This document shows, piece after piece, positions 8,349 to 16,992 of a stretch of 39,150 nt of DNA. How positions within the stretch are numbered: the stretch's first letter is position 1; each line of letters opens with the position of its first letter. This stretch comes from Alphaproteobacteria bacterium (GTDB lineage: Bacteria > Pseudomonadota > Alphaproteobacteria > Micropepsales > Micropepsaceae). The stretch spans positions 1-39,150 of the forward strand of contig JAGOBA010000024.1 of assembly GCA_017983635.1 (NCBI GenBank). The letters are read 5' to 3'. The notes beneath the pieces are model-generated. The model had not been told where the DNA came from and did no database searches. It worked only from the letters and a program-made list of their open reading frames with translations. Both the position numbers and the translations under genes were made by a program.

Positions 8349-8972
8349 TCAGGTGCCGTCCAAGACGGAGTGGATCCAGGTGGCTGCTGTCGGCCAGTCG
8401 TCGATGCGCCCGTGGGCGTCGGGGGAAGCCGGCATTAGACGAGCCAACCGCGGGTCGGCGATGAAGTGAAGGCGGGTGACATGCGGTGCCTCCGAGGCGA
8501 CGGATGAGATGTTCGGCGGGAGGTCGTCAATGAAGACGACCGGTGCGTCGAAGCCTTCGATCATGGTGCGGACGACCGGGCCTTTCGGCCCCTTACCGGC
8601 GACGACCGGGTAGAGCATGCCGTGCTCTGTCAGATTCTCGATGCGGGCGGCGCGCGAGGTTTCCGGCAGGTTCGAAAGGATCACGATTTGGGCGCGGTCG
8701 CTTAGGTGCTGCAGCGCGGCGGCGGCGCCGGGAACCGGGTCGAGGTGGCGGGTGTCCGTCGCGAAGAAATCGGCGATGAGTCTCGTCACCGCTTCATCCG
8801 CGACGGGTTCGTGCGTTGTTTTGCGCTTGACGTTGCCGTGAATGCGAAACGAGGTCAGATCGACGTAGCAGTTCTGGCGATCGAGAAAACGCTCCAGGCC
8901 TGCCAGGAATTGCAGCAGCACCTCATCCGCATCGCAGATGATCAAGGGGCGGGTGCGGTCGAGCGCTACCAT
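8349..8972 (-). CDS. HAD superfamily hydrolase
   Basis: A 207-residue haloacid-dehalogenase-fold protein. Motif I is IICDADEVLL, with nucleophile D14 and acid/base D16; motif II is VILSNLPETS (the S in ILSN), and the distal acidic motif is VFIDDLPPNISS. Such proteins are phosphatases, often on nucleotides or sugar phosphates, but the substrate cannot be named. The gene starts at ATG 8972, overlapping the DUF3572 gene by 7 bases, and ends 10 bases before dinB. The three are therefore probably one transcript. The class is clear; a role in DNA damage or nucleotide pool control would only be a guess from the dinB neighbour. Confidence 0.85.
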   Translation of the reverse strand: MVALDRTRPLIICDADEVLLQFLAGLERFLDRQNCYVDLTSFRIHGNVKRKTTHEPVADEAVTRLIADFFATDTRHLDPVPGAAAALQHLSDRAQIVILSNLPETSRAARIENLTEHGMLYPVVAGKGPKGPVVRTMIEGFDAPVVFIDDLPPNISSVASEAPHVTRLHFIADPRLARLMPASPDAHGRIDDWPTAATWIHSVLDGT

Positions 8973-9241
8973 GCGCTCGATCCGTGCGGGTCCACGACCG
9001 CGTAGGCTTGGAGCAGGGCGCCGGGCTTCAGCCCCTCCGATTCGGAGAAACCCTTCGCCAGTGATTCGTCGCCGACGACAAATCCGAGCACGGCTGAGAG
9101 AATCGCCTTATCATCGTGGCGGCTCAATAATTCGGCCGCGTCAAGTCCGCTTGCGGTTAAGAATCGCTGAAGGTCGTCCGGCCGTTCGGAGAGGAACGTT
9201 AAGGCGCGTTCAGACATTTGGAAGGCGAGCTCTCGTTTCAT
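8966..9241 (-). CDS. DUF3572 family protein
   Basis: A 91-residue helical protein matching the alphaproteobacterial DUF3572 family. It shows ALTFLSERPDDLQRFLTASGLDAAELL and, later, AILSAVLGFVVGDESLAKGF. There is no signal peptide or membrane segment and no assigned function. It is first in the minus-strand operon with the HAD hydrolase and dinB, and its start faces divK across 186 bases. The family name is recalled from its characteristic sequence and was not searched. Confidence 0.8.
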   Translation of the reverse strand: MKRELAFQMSERALTFLSERPDDLQRFLTASGLDAAELLSRHDDKAILSAVLGFVVGDESLAKGFSESEGLKPGALLQAYAVVDPHGSSAW

Positions 9242-9427
9242 TGACTTTGTGACCCATCATGCACGCAGCAGTGGTGGTTTCGGCATGCATTTCTTGCGGT
9301 GTTCCGCAAAGCTTATTTAACATTATTCGGGTGAAGTATGGCGCGAAAGAAAGGCCGTACCGCGCGTTTCGCGGCGGGCGCTGAAAAACGAGACCTGGGA
9401 CATGCGAGCCCTCGTCCGGAGACGGAA

Positions 9428-9802
9428 ATGGACGCGAGAACAAAGACCGTTTTGATCGTGGAAGACAACGAGCTCAACATGAAGCTCTTCCACGATTTGT
9501 TGGATGCGCATGGATACAAGACGATCCAAACGCGCGACGGGCTTGAGGCGCTGGACCTCGCGCGGAAACATTTTCCGGATCTGATCCTGATGGATATTCA
9601 GCTTCCGGAAGTGTCGGGCCTTGAGGTCACGAAGTGGCTCAAGGAAGACGACGGCCTGAAAAAGATTCCCGTCATTGCGGTCACGGCGTTCGCGATGAAA
9701 GGCGATGAAGAGAAGATCCGTCAGGGCGGTTGCGAGGCCTATATCTCGAAGCCGATCTCGGTGATGCACTTCCTCGAAACGATCCGCCGGTTCCTCGCCT
9801 AA
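9428..9802 (+). CDS. divK: Single-domain response regulator DivK
   Basis: A 124-residue receiver domain nearly identical in pattern to Caulobacter DivK: VLIVEDNELNMKLFHDLL, the phosphoacceptor D56 in LILMDIQLPE, SGLEVTKWLKEDD, VTAFAMKGDEE and GGCEAYISKPISV. DivK controls cell-cycle progression and polarity through DivJ, PleC and DivL, and so acts indirectly on CtrA. An open frame reaches back to 9338, but the ATG at 9428 is preferred: GGAG lies about 8 bases upstream and it matches the usual DivK length. Twelve bases separate it from pleD, so they form an operon. The upstream 186 bases contain an inverted repeat TTGCGG-TGTT-CCGCAA (9294-9309); no full CtrA site was found. Confidence 0.97.
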   Translation: MDARTKTVLIVEDNELNMKLFHDLLDAHGYKTIQTRDGLEALDLARKHFPDLILMDIQLPEVSGLEVTKWLKEDDGLKKIPVIAVTAFAMKGDEEKIRQGGCEAYISKPISVMHFLETIRRFLA

Positions 9803-9814
9803 AGGATCGCCCAT

Positions 9815-11188
9815 ATGACCGCGCGCGTTCTCGTCGTCGATGACATTCCGGCCAACGTCAAGTTGCTCGAGGCCAAACTCGGCGCAGAGTATTTCGAGGT
9901 CGTGACCGCGGGCTCCGGTCCCGAAGCGCTGACCGCGATCGACGCGGAGAAGCCCGATATCGTGCTGCTCGACGTCATGATGCCGGGCATGGACGGGTTC
10001 GAAGTCTGCCGCCGGATCAAGACCAATCCGCAGACGGCGCATTTGCCGGTCGTCATGGTGACGGCGCTGGACCAAGTTTCCGACCGCGTGCAGGGCCTTG
10101 AGGCGGGGGCGGACGACTTTCTGACGAAACCCGTGAACGACGTCGCGCTGTTCGCGCGCGTGCGCAGCCTTGTCCGTTTGAAGACGATGGTGGACGAACT
10201 GCGCTTGCGCCAAGCGACCGGCGAAAGCATGGGCTTGGTCGACCAAAACGAAAGCGTGTTGACGGAGATGCCGGGCCGCGGCCATATCCTCATCGTCGAG
10301 GACCGCGAGCAAAGCGCGCAACGCATCGCCGAGACCCTCGGCCGCGATCATGACGTCGAGATCGTCAGCCAGACGATGGAAGCGGTCGTGCGCGCGAAGG
10401 GTGGCGATTTCGATTTGATCATTGCGAGCCTGTCGCTCGACAAGCAAGACGGTTTGCGGTTCTGCGCGACGTTGCGCAGTCTCGACGTCACGCGGCAGAC
10501 ACCGATTTTGACGATCGTCGATGAGGGCGATTTGAAGCGTCTGGTGCGTGCGCTCGACATCGGCGTGAACGACTATTTGATGCGCCCGGTTGAGCGCAGC
10601 GAGCTTGTGGCGCGCGTGCGTACGCAGTTGCGCCGCAAGCGCTACTCGGACCGCTTGCGCCATTCGCTGCAGCTGTCGTTGGAAATGGCGATCACGGATC
10701 AGCTGACGGGCTTGTTCAACCGGCGCTACATGTCGCGCCACTTGAGCACGCTGATCAGCAACGCGGGATCGACGGGCAAGCCGATATCGTTCCTGATCAT
10801 GGATATCGACTACTTCAAGCAGGTCAACGACACGCACGGCCACGACGTGGGCGACGAGGTTCTGCGCGAGTTCGCGAACCGGATATCGGCCAACGTTCGC
10901 GGGATCGACCTCGCCTGCCGCTATGGCGGGGAAGAGTTCGTGGTGGTCATGCCGGATACCGACATGACGTTTGCCTACATGGTGGCCGAGCGGCTGCGCC
11001 AGTCGGTGGCCGACGCGCCATTCCGGATCAGTCAGGCGCCGGGGCAGTTGCCGATCACAATTTCGATCGGCGTGACGGTCAGCGAGGGCACGAGCGATAC
11101 GGCCGAGGCGTTGTTGCGCCGGGCGGATCAGGCGCTCTATCGCGCCAAGCGCGACGGGCGGAACCGCGTGGTCGCGGACGCGGCTTAA
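9815..11188 (+). CDS. pleD: Diguanylate cyclase response regulator PleD
   Basis: A 457-residue REC-REC'-GGDEF protein that makes cyclic di-GMP. REC1 (1-120) has phosphoacceptor D53 (VLLDVMMPGMDG). REC2 (about 155-275) lacks the acceptor, with IIASLSL at that position, as in the adaptor domain of Caulobacter PleD. The cyclase domain (about 290-455) carries GGEEF at 371-375 and the product-inhibition I-site RGID at 362-365, five residues upstream. Activity is therefore expected to be feedback-inhibited by c-di-GMP. It starts 12 bases after divK with AGGA upstream. A strong hairpin follows the stop. Confidence 0.98.
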   Translation: MTARVLVVDDIPANVKLLEAKLGAEYFEVVTAGSGPEALTAIDAEKPDIVLLDVMMPGMDGFEVCRRIKTNPQTAHLPVVMVTALDQVSDRVQGLEAGADDFLTKPVNDVALFARVRSLVRLKTMVDELRLRQATGESMGLVDQNESVLTEMPGRGHILIVEDREQSAQRIAETLGRDHDVEIVSQTMEAVVRAKGGDFDLIIASLSLDKQDGLRFCATLRSLDVTRQTPILTIVDEGDLKRLVRALDIGVNDYLMRPVERSELVARVRTQLRRKRYSDRLRHSLQLSLEMAITDQLTGLFNRRYMSRHLSTLISNAGSTGKPISFLIMDIDYFKQVNDTHGHDVGDEVLREFANRISANVRGIDLACRYGGEEFVVVMPDTDMTFAYMVAERLRQSVADAPFRISQAPGQLPITISIGVTVSEGTSDTAEALLRRADQALYRAKRDGRNRVVADAA

Positions 11189-11197
11189 GCCAAACAA

Positions 11198-11222
11198 AAA
11201 GGGGCGCCGAGAGCGCCCCTTT
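11198..11222. terminator. Bidirectional hairpin between pleD and rpmG
   Basis: AAAGGGGCGC (11198-11207) pairs perfectly with GCGCCCCTTT (11213-11222) across a 5-base loop. A-rich sequence on the left and T-rich sequence on the right give a short U tract in either direction. It lies between the convergent pleD and rpmG genes and suits termination of both. Confidence 0.85.
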
Positions 11223-11248
11223 GAATTTCTGGTCCCCGTCGGGCGATC

Positions 11249-11416
11249 CTATTTGATCTTGCCTTCGACGTATTCGACGTGTTTGCGGACGACCGGGTCG
11301 TACTTCTTGACCTTGAACTTGTCGGTCATCGTGCGCGAATTCTTCTTGGCCACGTAGAAGTGGCCGGTGCCGGCGGACGAGTTCAGGCGGATCTTGATCG
11401 TGGTTGGCTTTGCCAT
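11249..11416 (-). CDS. rpmG: 50S ribosomal protein L33
   Basis: A 55-residue basic protein, MAKPTTIKIRLNSSAGTG then HFYVAKKNSRTM, DKFKVKKYDPVVRKHV and EGKIK. This is the alphaproteobacterial L33 pattern of the large ribosomal subunit. It lacks the two CxxC zinc pairs, so it is the cysteine-free (C-) form that does not need zinc. The position next to pleD matches the conserved alphaproteobacterial order. The ATG at 11416 gives the standard N-terminus. Transcription runs into the shared hairpin at 11198-11222. Confidence 0.97.
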   Translation of the reverse strand: MAKPTTIKIRLNSSAGTGHFYVAKKNSRTMTDKFKVKKYDPVVRKHVEYVEGKIK

Positions 11417-11478
11417 ATGTGCAGTCTCGGTAGGCCGGATTTCGGAAGGGCGAGAAGCTACTGATCCGGGGGCTTAAG

Positions 11479-12675
11479 TCAACCCGCCTCGGACGCTTGG
11501 TTGGGGCGCGGAATGGTCGCGGTCCGGTAGCCGACGACGGCCACCAGAAGCGCGGAAATCAGCCCCAGAACGATGATGAAGCCATGCGGGCTCCAGGCAT
11601 CCATAGCAAGGCCGCCGAGGCCAGGGCCGGCCATCGTGCCCAGGGCGTAAAGGATCGAGAAGGCGGCGTTGGCGGCGGCGAGGTCGGAGCCTTTGAAGTT
11701 CGAGCCCAGGTGGGCGAGGCCGATGGCATAGATTGCTGCAATAAAGCCGCCCCAGATGAACACGAGGCCGAGGCCGGACCACGTCGCGCCGCCGGTGAGG
11801 GGCAGCAGTGCTGCGCCGACAGCACCCATGACGCCGCAGAGGATGAGCACGAGGCGGCGGTCGATCTTGTCGGCGAGCCAGCCGAGGGCGGGGACCAGCA
11901 TCATGTTGCCGAGCCCTAAGGCCGCAACGAGCAGGGTCGCGTTGGTTTCGGTGTCGCCGAGGCGGACGGCATAGACCGTCAGAAATGTGGCGGCACAGGC
12001 TTCGATGGCGCCATAGGCAAGGCCCGCGGCGGCGGCGGATGGTGAGCGTAGAACGAAGCCGAACATCGCGCCAGCACTGGCGTGATCGATCGCAGGGATG
12101 AGGCGGCTTGCGATCAGCAGCGGGATCATGGCGAGCGTCATGGCACCGCCGCCGGCGATAAAGGGCGCCCATCCGGTCGTGCCCAGGAACTGGATGATGA
12201 GGGGGCCAAGAGCGAAGCCTGCCGAGAAGATCGAGGCATAGATAGCAACGAGGCGGCCGCGGTTGGTGTCGTTCGCGATCTTGTTGATCCAAACTTCGCT
12301 GACCAGGAAGAGGCCCTGCAGTGCGCTGTTCAATACGACGCGGAGCACGAACCATAAGGCGATGTCGTTCGTGGCGCGAAAGCCGATGAGTGCTGCGGCG
12401 GCTATCAGATAGCAGGCAATCAGGAAGCGCGCGGTGCCGAAGCGCGCGGCTAAGGCCGGGATGAACGGCGTTGCGATCAGAAGTGCTAAGGCGCCGACGG
12501 TGGCGTTGAGGCCGTTGATCGTGGCGGGGACGCCATTGCGCTCCATAATGAGGGAGAGCAGCGGCAGCGACAGGCCCATGCCGACGCCGTTGGCGAAGAT
12601 GCAGGCGTAAACGGCGCCGAGGCTTAGAGCGCGATCGCGTGGCGTGAGGTTCGCGACGTCGAGCGGCTCACGCAT
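11479..12675 (-). CDS. MFS transporter (YcaD-like)
   Basis: A 398-residue, roughly 12-TM major facilitator. Typical features are the first helix AVYACIFANGVGMGLSLPLLSL, the helix 2-3 region LARFGTARFLIACYL, the helix 4-6 block LQGLFLVSEVWINKIANDTNRGRLVAIYASIFSAG (broken here by other residues), and the repeated loop GWLADKIDRRLVL. The pattern recalls the YcaD/UMF group, whose substrates are not known. The chosen ATG 12675 overlaps the Nudix stop by 8 bases (ATGCGTGA), indicating coupling; an open frame extends 17 codons further upstream inside the Nudix gene. Substrate unassigned. Confidence 0.85.
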   Translation of the reverse strand: MREPLDVANLTPRDRALSLGAVYACIFANGVGMGLSLPLLSLIMERNGVPATINGLNATVGALALLIATPFIPALAARFGTARFLIACYLIAAAALIGFRATNDIALWFVLRVVLNSALQGLFLVSEVWINKIANDTNRGRLVAIYASIFSAGFALGPLIIQFLGTTGWAPFIAGGGAMTLAMIPLLIASRLIPAIDHASAGAMFGFVLRSPSAAAAGLAYGAIEACAATFLTVYAVRLGDTETNATLLVAALGLGNMMLVPALGWLADKIDRRLVLILCGVMGAVGAALLPLTGGATWSGLGLVFIWGGFIAAIYAIGLAHLGSNFKGSDLAAANAAFSILYALGTMAGPGLGGLAMDAWSPHGFIIVLGLISALLVAVVGYRTATIPRPNQASEAG

Positions 12676-13330
12676 CCGCCGCTCTCGCCAGCGGCCGGTT
12701 GCGGCGATAGCGGAAGAAGGGTGCATCGCGCGTGTGGCCGCGTTCAGCCGCTTGAAGCTCTTTCAGAACGAAAGTCGTGACGTCGACTGCGGGCAGGCGC
12801 AGCGCGTCCTCAATTGGATACCAATCGAGTTCGGATAGTTCGCCGTTGCCTTTGAGTTCTCCTTGCAGGGCGTCGGCGCTAGCCAAGAAGAAGCGAGCAT
12901 GGAAGCGGCGCGGCGCAGAGGTCGGCGTAATGGCGCGGCCCAAGAAGCTCAGCCGGTCGTGCGCGGGGGCAACGCCTAGCTTTGCGAAATGTGCCCAAAC
13001 GCCATTATGGGTTTCGACATCACCGGGGGCGGCGAGCAAGAGGCCCGTTTCCTCGAACGTTTCGCGTATTGCGGCTGTGGCGCAAGCGCGCGCCATCGCG
13101 GGCGTGCAGCCGCCGCGTTCGCGCAAGTCGTTTAGCGTGCGTGCGTTTAGCGCGGTCGCCGTCGGGACGGTCGCGTCGCTCTTGTCCACGCGGCCGCCGG
13201 GGAAGACGTAGAGTTCGGGAAACACCGCGCTTGCCGGGCGTTTTCCCATGAGGATGCGCGTCGTGTCGCGGTCGCGGCGGGCGAGCACGAGCGAGGCAGC
13301 GTGGCGCGGTTTGACGGGGCGGACGGACAT
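12668..13330 (-). CDS. Nudix hydrolase
   Basis: A 220-residue Nudix protein. The Nudix helix is AAIRETFEETGLLL, supplying the RETFEETG core that binds divalent metal; the first Gly of the consensus box is replaced in RACATAAIRETFEETG. VFPGGRVDKSD upstream is the usual lead-in strand. Long N-terminal and C-terminal extensions resemble the NUDT19/acyl-CoA diphosphatase-like branch common in alphaproteobacteria, but the substrate is unproven. ATG 13330 (MSVRPVKPRH) is preferred to the TTG at 13342. It is coupled to the downstream MFS gene by an 8-base overlap. Confidence 0.88.
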   Translation of the reverse strand: MSVRPVKPRHAASLVLARRDRDTTRILMGKRPASAVFPELYVFPGGRVDKSDATVPTATALNARTLNDLRERGGCTPAMARACATAAIRETFEETGLLLAAPGDVETHNGVWAHFAKLGVAPAHDRLSFLGRAITPTSAPRRFHARFFLASADALQGELKGNGELSELDWYPIEDALRLPAVDVTTFVLKELQAAERGHTRDAPFFRYRRNRPLARAADA

Positions 13331-13360
13331 GTTGGCTTTCAAGCATGCGACTCTACGAAA

Positions 13361-13396
13361 CGCAAACGGCCTGGCGACGCAGCCAGGCCGTTTGCG
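13361..13396 (-). terminator. Hairpin terminator of the SPFH gene
   Basis: CGCAAACGGCCTGG (13361-13374) and CCAGGCCGTTTGCG (13383-13396) form a perfect 14-bp stem with an 8-base loop. Read on the minus strand it lies 16 bases after the SPFH stop and is followed by TTTCG. The U tract is short, but the stem is strong and isolates the SPFH gene from the Nudix/MFS pair. Confidence 0.75.
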
Positions 13397-13411
13397 ATTC
13401 TCCTTGATTTG

Positions 13412-14275
13412 CTAGGCGGAGGTCGCCGGGATCACCGGCTGAGCTCCCTCGTCGCTCAAGAGCACCATCATCATGTTCGAGATCAGCACCGCCTTTTGGG
13501 CTGATGTCATTTCGGTGATGCCTTCGCTGTGGAAGCGGTCGAGCGCCATCTTGACCATGCCGATCGCACCGTCGACCATTTTTTCGCGCGCTTGGATCAA
13601 CGCTTCGGCTTGTTGGCGGCGGAGCATGATCGAGGCGATTTCCGGCGCGTAGGCGAGGTGCGTGATGCGCATCTCGAGAATCTCCAAACCGGCGACGTTG
13701 ATTGAGCGTTGCAACGACTCTTTGAGCAGGTCGGAAACCGCCGCCGTGTTGCCGCGGAGCGAGACGTGCTCGTCCTTCGTCGCGTCGTAAGGGTGGGTCG
13801 AGACAACGTCGCGCAGCGCCATTTCGCACTGGGTTTTGATGTAGCCTTCGAAGTCGTCGACGTCGAAGGCGGCTTGCGCCGTGTCACGGACCAGCCAGCC
13901 GACGACAGCGGCAACGTCGATGGGGTTACCGACCTTGTCGTTCACCTTCAACGTGGGTGTCGTGAAGTTGCGGACGCGCAGGCTGATCTTTTGCTTGGCG
14001 TAGAACGGGTTCACCCAGTGAAAGCCGTCGCGCTTGACCGTGCCGATGTAGCGCCCGAAGAGCGTAAGGACGGCGGACTCGTTCGGTTTGAGCACCAGAA
14101 ACCCGATGCACAGGAAGACCGCGAGAACGATGATCGGTGCGCCGATGATGGGAACGCGAATCAAGAAAAGCCCTGCGACGAACATCCCGAGGAGCACGAA
14201 CAACATCAGCCAACCGGAGGTCGTGCTCTCCAGCGCGATTTCCTTCGACGGGACTGCAAGTCTTGCCTCAGACAT
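13412..14275 (-). CDS. SPFH/Band 7 domain membrane protein
   Basis: A 287-residue protein with two adjacent N-terminal membrane segments (about 20-40 and 42-62) and then an SPFH (stomatin/prohibitin/flotillin) domain. The domain shows KPNESAVLTLFGRYIGTVKRDGFHWVNPF, VGNPIDVAAVVGWLV, MALRDVVSTHPYD, LLKESLQRSINVAGLEILEMRITHLAYAPEIA and a heptad-like helix RRQQAEALIQAREKMVDGAIGMV. Such proteins form membrane microdomain scaffolds and often modulate proteases; no specific partner is seen nearby. GGAG lies just upstream of the ATG. It is a single-gene unit closed by the hairpin at 13361-13396. Confidence 0.92.
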   Translation of the reverse strand: MSEARLAVPSKEIALESTTSGWLMLFVLLGMFVAGLFLIRVPIIGAPIIVLAVFLCIGFLVLKPNESAVLTLFGRYIGTVKRDGFHWVNPFYAKQKISLRVRNFTTPTLKVNDKVGNPIDVAAVVGWLVRDTAQAAFDVDDFEGYIKTQCEMALRDVVSTHPYDATKDEHVSLRGNTAAVSDLLKESLQRSINVAGLEILEMRITHLAYAPEIASIMLRRQQAEALIQAREKMVDGAIGMVKMALDRFHSEGITEMTSAQKAVLISNMMMVLLSDEGAQPVIPATSA

Positions 14276-14455
14276 GCGCTTCTCCTCACCTGTGCTCCCG
14301 GCGTTTTCGGGAACGCTATCCAGTTATATGGGATCGCCGGGCGGCGTGCGGAAGATCGTCTAAGCCCCCAGGAAACAGCCATATTTCGCTCGCGCGCGGT
14401 GGAATACAGACGGAATTGTTGCGTATGCTGATTCGGGGCGTGTAGAGTGAGCGGC

Positions 14456-14833
14456 ATGCTGGGCATGTTGAACTTGCGGGGATTTTTGCGGAGCGGGCGT
14501 GCGAGTGCGGTGATCGTCCTGGTCCTCGCCGCGTTCGTTCTTCAAACCGTCATTACCCGGGCGCACATGCATACCGGGCATGTGTCCGGCCCATTGCAAG
14601 TCGTCGGCCTTGGCACGGTTGGCGATGCTGGCAAGACGCCGGTACATCACGACGAGCGCCATTGTCAGCTGTGGCATGCTTCGGGCGTCTCAGGCGCTGC
14701 CGTGGCGCCAACGGCGTCGTGCATTCTGCTCCCAACTGACGACCTGACTAATGCCGTCGCCCTCGACGTTCGCACAATCTTTCCCGAACAGTTTCCATCG
14801 GGATGGCGAAGCCGAGGCCCGCCCACCGTCTGA
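14456..14833 (+). CDS. Small His-rich exported/membrane-anchored protein upstream of ZnuD-like receptor
   Basis: The 125-residue product has an N-terminal hydrophobic segment (SAVIVLVLAAFVLQTVI) followed by histidine clusters: AHMHTGH and VHHDERHCQLWH. The arrangement recalls DUF2946-type proteins often found beside TonB receptors for metals, but the match is only by pattern. The clusters would face the periplasm and could bind zinc or copper. ATG 14456 was chosen; GTG 14447 (three codons upstream) is possible and GAG lies between them. It precedes the ZnuD-like receptor by 90 bases on the same strand, so the two probably share a transcript. Coding is supported by layout and hydrophobic pattern; the role is inferred. 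Confidence 0.68.
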   Translation: MLGMLNLRGFLRSGRASAVIVLVLAAFVLQTVITRAHMHTGHVSGPLQVVGLGTVGDAGKTPVHHDERHCQLWHASGVSGAAVAPTASCILLPTDDLTNAVALDVRTIFPEQFPSGWRSRGPPTV

Positions 14834-14923
14834 CACAACAGAGATACTTCCGGCTGCTAGCGGCGCGCACGTTGTCCGCGCGTCTGCAGCTCAGTTTCAA
14901 TTCGTGTTTGTCAGAGGTTATCT

Positions 14924-16924
14924 ATGCGTTTTCGTCTCAAGAGCTTTCTGGTGCTTGGTGCAGCGCCCGCGGCGCTTGCTTGGCAGGCTGGCGCTCAAGA
15001 TGCGCCCGCATCGCCGCGGCCCGTCGAAAAGGTTGTGGTCACGGCGTCGCCGATTTCAAAGTCGCGCGACGGCTTCTCAACGCTTGTCGGCACTGTCGAC
15101 CGTGATGATGTTACCCGCGAGGGTGGGCTCAATATCGCAGATTCATTGAGTCAGATTCCGGGGGTGAGTTCAACGAGCTTCGCGGCCGGCGCGGGCCGAC
15201 CGGTCATTCGCGGCTTCGACGCGTCGCGGGTGCGCGTGCTCGAAAACGGGCTCGGCAGCTTCGACGTGTCGGACATCAGTCCGGACCACGGCGTGCCGAT
15301 CGATCCGCTTGCGCTACAGCGGATCGAGATTGTGCGTGGGCCCGCAACCCTGCGCTATGGCAGCCAGGCGATCGGCGGTGTGGTCAATGCCATCAACAAT
15401 CGCATTCCGACGTCGTTCGGCAACAAACCATTTTCAGGCGACCTCCACTTTGCGGCTGGATCGGTCGATTCATCTTCAGAGATTGCGGGGCTCGCGGATG
15501 GTCAGTTCGGAAATTTCGCTTGGCATCTCGACGGCGTGAAGCAAGATCGGGACGATTACGACGTTCCTATCGCGCCCGGGTCGATGATCAATTCAGCGGC
15601 GGACGGTCTAGGCTACTCGGCCGGTGGATCGTTTGTCGGATCGTCAGGTTACATCGGAGCTGCCTATGTGCGCTTTGAGAGCGAGTATGGGATTCCGGGC
15701 GAGGATGCGTTCATTCCGATGGCGCAGGACAAGGGTCTCTTCGCCGCGGAGTGGCGGAATCCCTTTGGCGGCCTTGCCGCCTTCCGCGTGAACGCGGGCG
15801 TCTCCGATTACAGGCATGATGAGGTAGTGCCGGGTGTGGGCACGGCACAGACTTTCCTTGATAAGCAGTATGAGATTCGTAGCGAACTCGTTACGGAGGC
15901 GGTGGGGCCGTTTTCGGCTGTTGCGCTCGGTGTTCAGTTGCAGAACCGCGACTTCCGGGCGTTGGGCGAGGCAGAAGAGTTCCTGCAGCCCACGATGACG
16001 AACTCGATTGGGATCTATGGTTTTGCCGACGTGCCGATCAGCAAGCGGCTGAACTTCGAGTTCGGCGCACGCTACGAAAGCACCGAAGTCGAAGGGACAC
16101 CCGTAACTGACGTCTTTACGGTTCGCGAGTTTGAGCCGGTGAGTGCAAGTGCGGGACTTGTCTTCAAGGCGAACGAGGATCTGACGTTCGGCTTCAGTGC
16201 CTTCTACGCAGAACGAGCACCCAACCAAGTCGAGCTCTATGCGCGGGGGCCTCATGAGGCGACTGGCACCTTCGAGGTCGGCGACCCGACGCTCGATATC
16301 GAGAAGGCGGTAAACCTAGAAGCAAACGCGCGGCTTACGTTGCCGCGGGTTACGGCCGAACTGACGGTGTTCCTTACCAACTTTGACGGCTTTATCTTCG
16401 GGCAGCTGACGGGCAACTTGCTTGACGAAGACGGTACGCCGAATTCTGCCGGGGACTTCGAAGAGCTGTTCCATGTCGCGCGCGATGCGACATTTGTCGG
16501 TGGTGAGTTTGAGGCAGCGGTGCTTTTGGGCGCGGTCGCTGGCGGGGAGTTCAATCTCGACCTAATGGCGGACGTCGTTCAGGCTGAGTTTGACGGTGGC
16601 GACAAGGTGCCCCGCTTACCACCCGTGCGGGTTGGGGGCGGGTTGCGATTCGAGGGCGACATGATCGACGTCTACGCGCGTGTGACGCACGCGTTCGATC
16701 AGGACGACATCGCGGTGAACGAGACGCCGACCGGCGGCTACACGCGTGTCGATGCGGGGTTGACCTGGCACGTTGCCAAAACAGCGGACGACGGTCAGAT
16801 CAATGTCAGTTTGATCGGGCGCAATCTGACGGATGAAGAGATCCGCAATCACGTCGCGTTCAATAAGGATGAAGTCGCAATGCCGGGCCGAGACGTACGA
16901 TTGGTCTTGAGCATGCGTTACTGA
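14924..16924 (+). CDS. ZnuD-like TonB-dependent outer-membrane receptor (probable zinc uptake)
   Basis: The 666-residue receptor has a signal peptide (to about AQAGAQ, residue 25), a TonB-box-like segment VEKVVVTAS (34-42), a plug domain (about 45-165) and a 22-strand-type barrel ending in an aromatic residue (...LVLSMRY), as outer-membrane proteins require. The plug motif DISPDHGVPIDPLALQRIEIVRGPATLRYGS (broken by variable residues) and the barrel segment GPHEATGTFEVGDP match the ZnuD zinc-receptor group rather than siderophore receptors. It probably imports zinc across the outer membrane using TonB energy. No Zur box was recognised upstream. A hairpin follows the stop. TonB receptor certain, zinc likely. 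Confidence 0.88.
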   Translation: MRFRLKSFLVLGAAPAALAWQAGAQDAPASPRPVEKVVVTASPISKSRDGFSTLVGTVDRDDVTREGGLNIADSLSQIPGVSSTSFAAGAGRPVIRGFDASRVRVLENGLGSFDVSDISPDHGVPIDPLALQRIEIVRGPATLRYGSQAIGGVVNAINNRIPTSFGNKPFSGDLHFAAGSVDSSSEIAGLADGQFGNFAWHLDGVKQDRDDYDVPIAPGSMINSAADGLGYSAGGSFVGSSGYIGAAYVRFESEYGIPGEDAFIPMAQDKGLFAAEWRNPFGGLAAFRVNAGVSDYRHDEVVPGVGTAQTFLDKQYEIRSELVTEAVGPFSAVALGVQLQNRDFRALGEAEEFLQPTMTNSIGIYGFADVPISKRLNFEFGARYESTEVEGTPVTDVFTVREFEPVSASAGLVFKANEDLTFGFSAFYAERAPNQVELYARGPHEATGTFEVGDPTLDIEKAVNLEANARLTLPRVTAELTVFLTNFDGFIFGQLTGNLLDEDGTPNSAGDFEELFHVARDATFVGGEFEAAVLLGAVAGGEFNLDLMADVVQAEFDGGDKVPRLPPVRVGGGLRFEGDMIDVYARVTHAFDQDDIAVNETPTGGYTRVDAGLTWHVAKTADDGQINVSLIGRNLTDEEIRNHVAFNKDEVAMPGRDVRLVLSMRY

Positions 16925-16945
16925 GAGCGGCCAATCGGAAAGAAA

Positions 16946-16972
16946 ACGACCGGCGCCGTCGGCGCCAGTCGT
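16946..16972. terminator. Hairpin between receptor gene and convergent His-rich gene
   Basis: ACGACCGGCGCC (16946-16957) pairs with GGCGCCAGTCGT (16961-16972) around a 3-base loop, with one C-A mismatch. It sits between the convergent receptor gene and the His-rich gene. No long T tract follows on either strand, so it may need other factors to terminate. Confidence 0.6.
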
Positions 16973-16992
16973 CATGAAATCTCGATCGAAGC

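Noticed and set aside
9157..9171. TTAA-N7-TGAA resembling a CtrA site near divK
   Set aside because: Second half-site does not match TTAA and it lies inside the DUF3572 coding sequence.
9323..11197. 624-codon open frame on the minus strand opposite divK-pleD
   Set aside because: Shadow frame of GC-rich coding DNA; its sequence is His/Arg/Asp-rich with no domain pattern and pleD is certain on the other strand.
14834..14923. Zur box in front of the ZnuD-like receptor
   Set aside because: No palindrome resembling known alphaproteobacterial Zur sites could be found here or before 14456.
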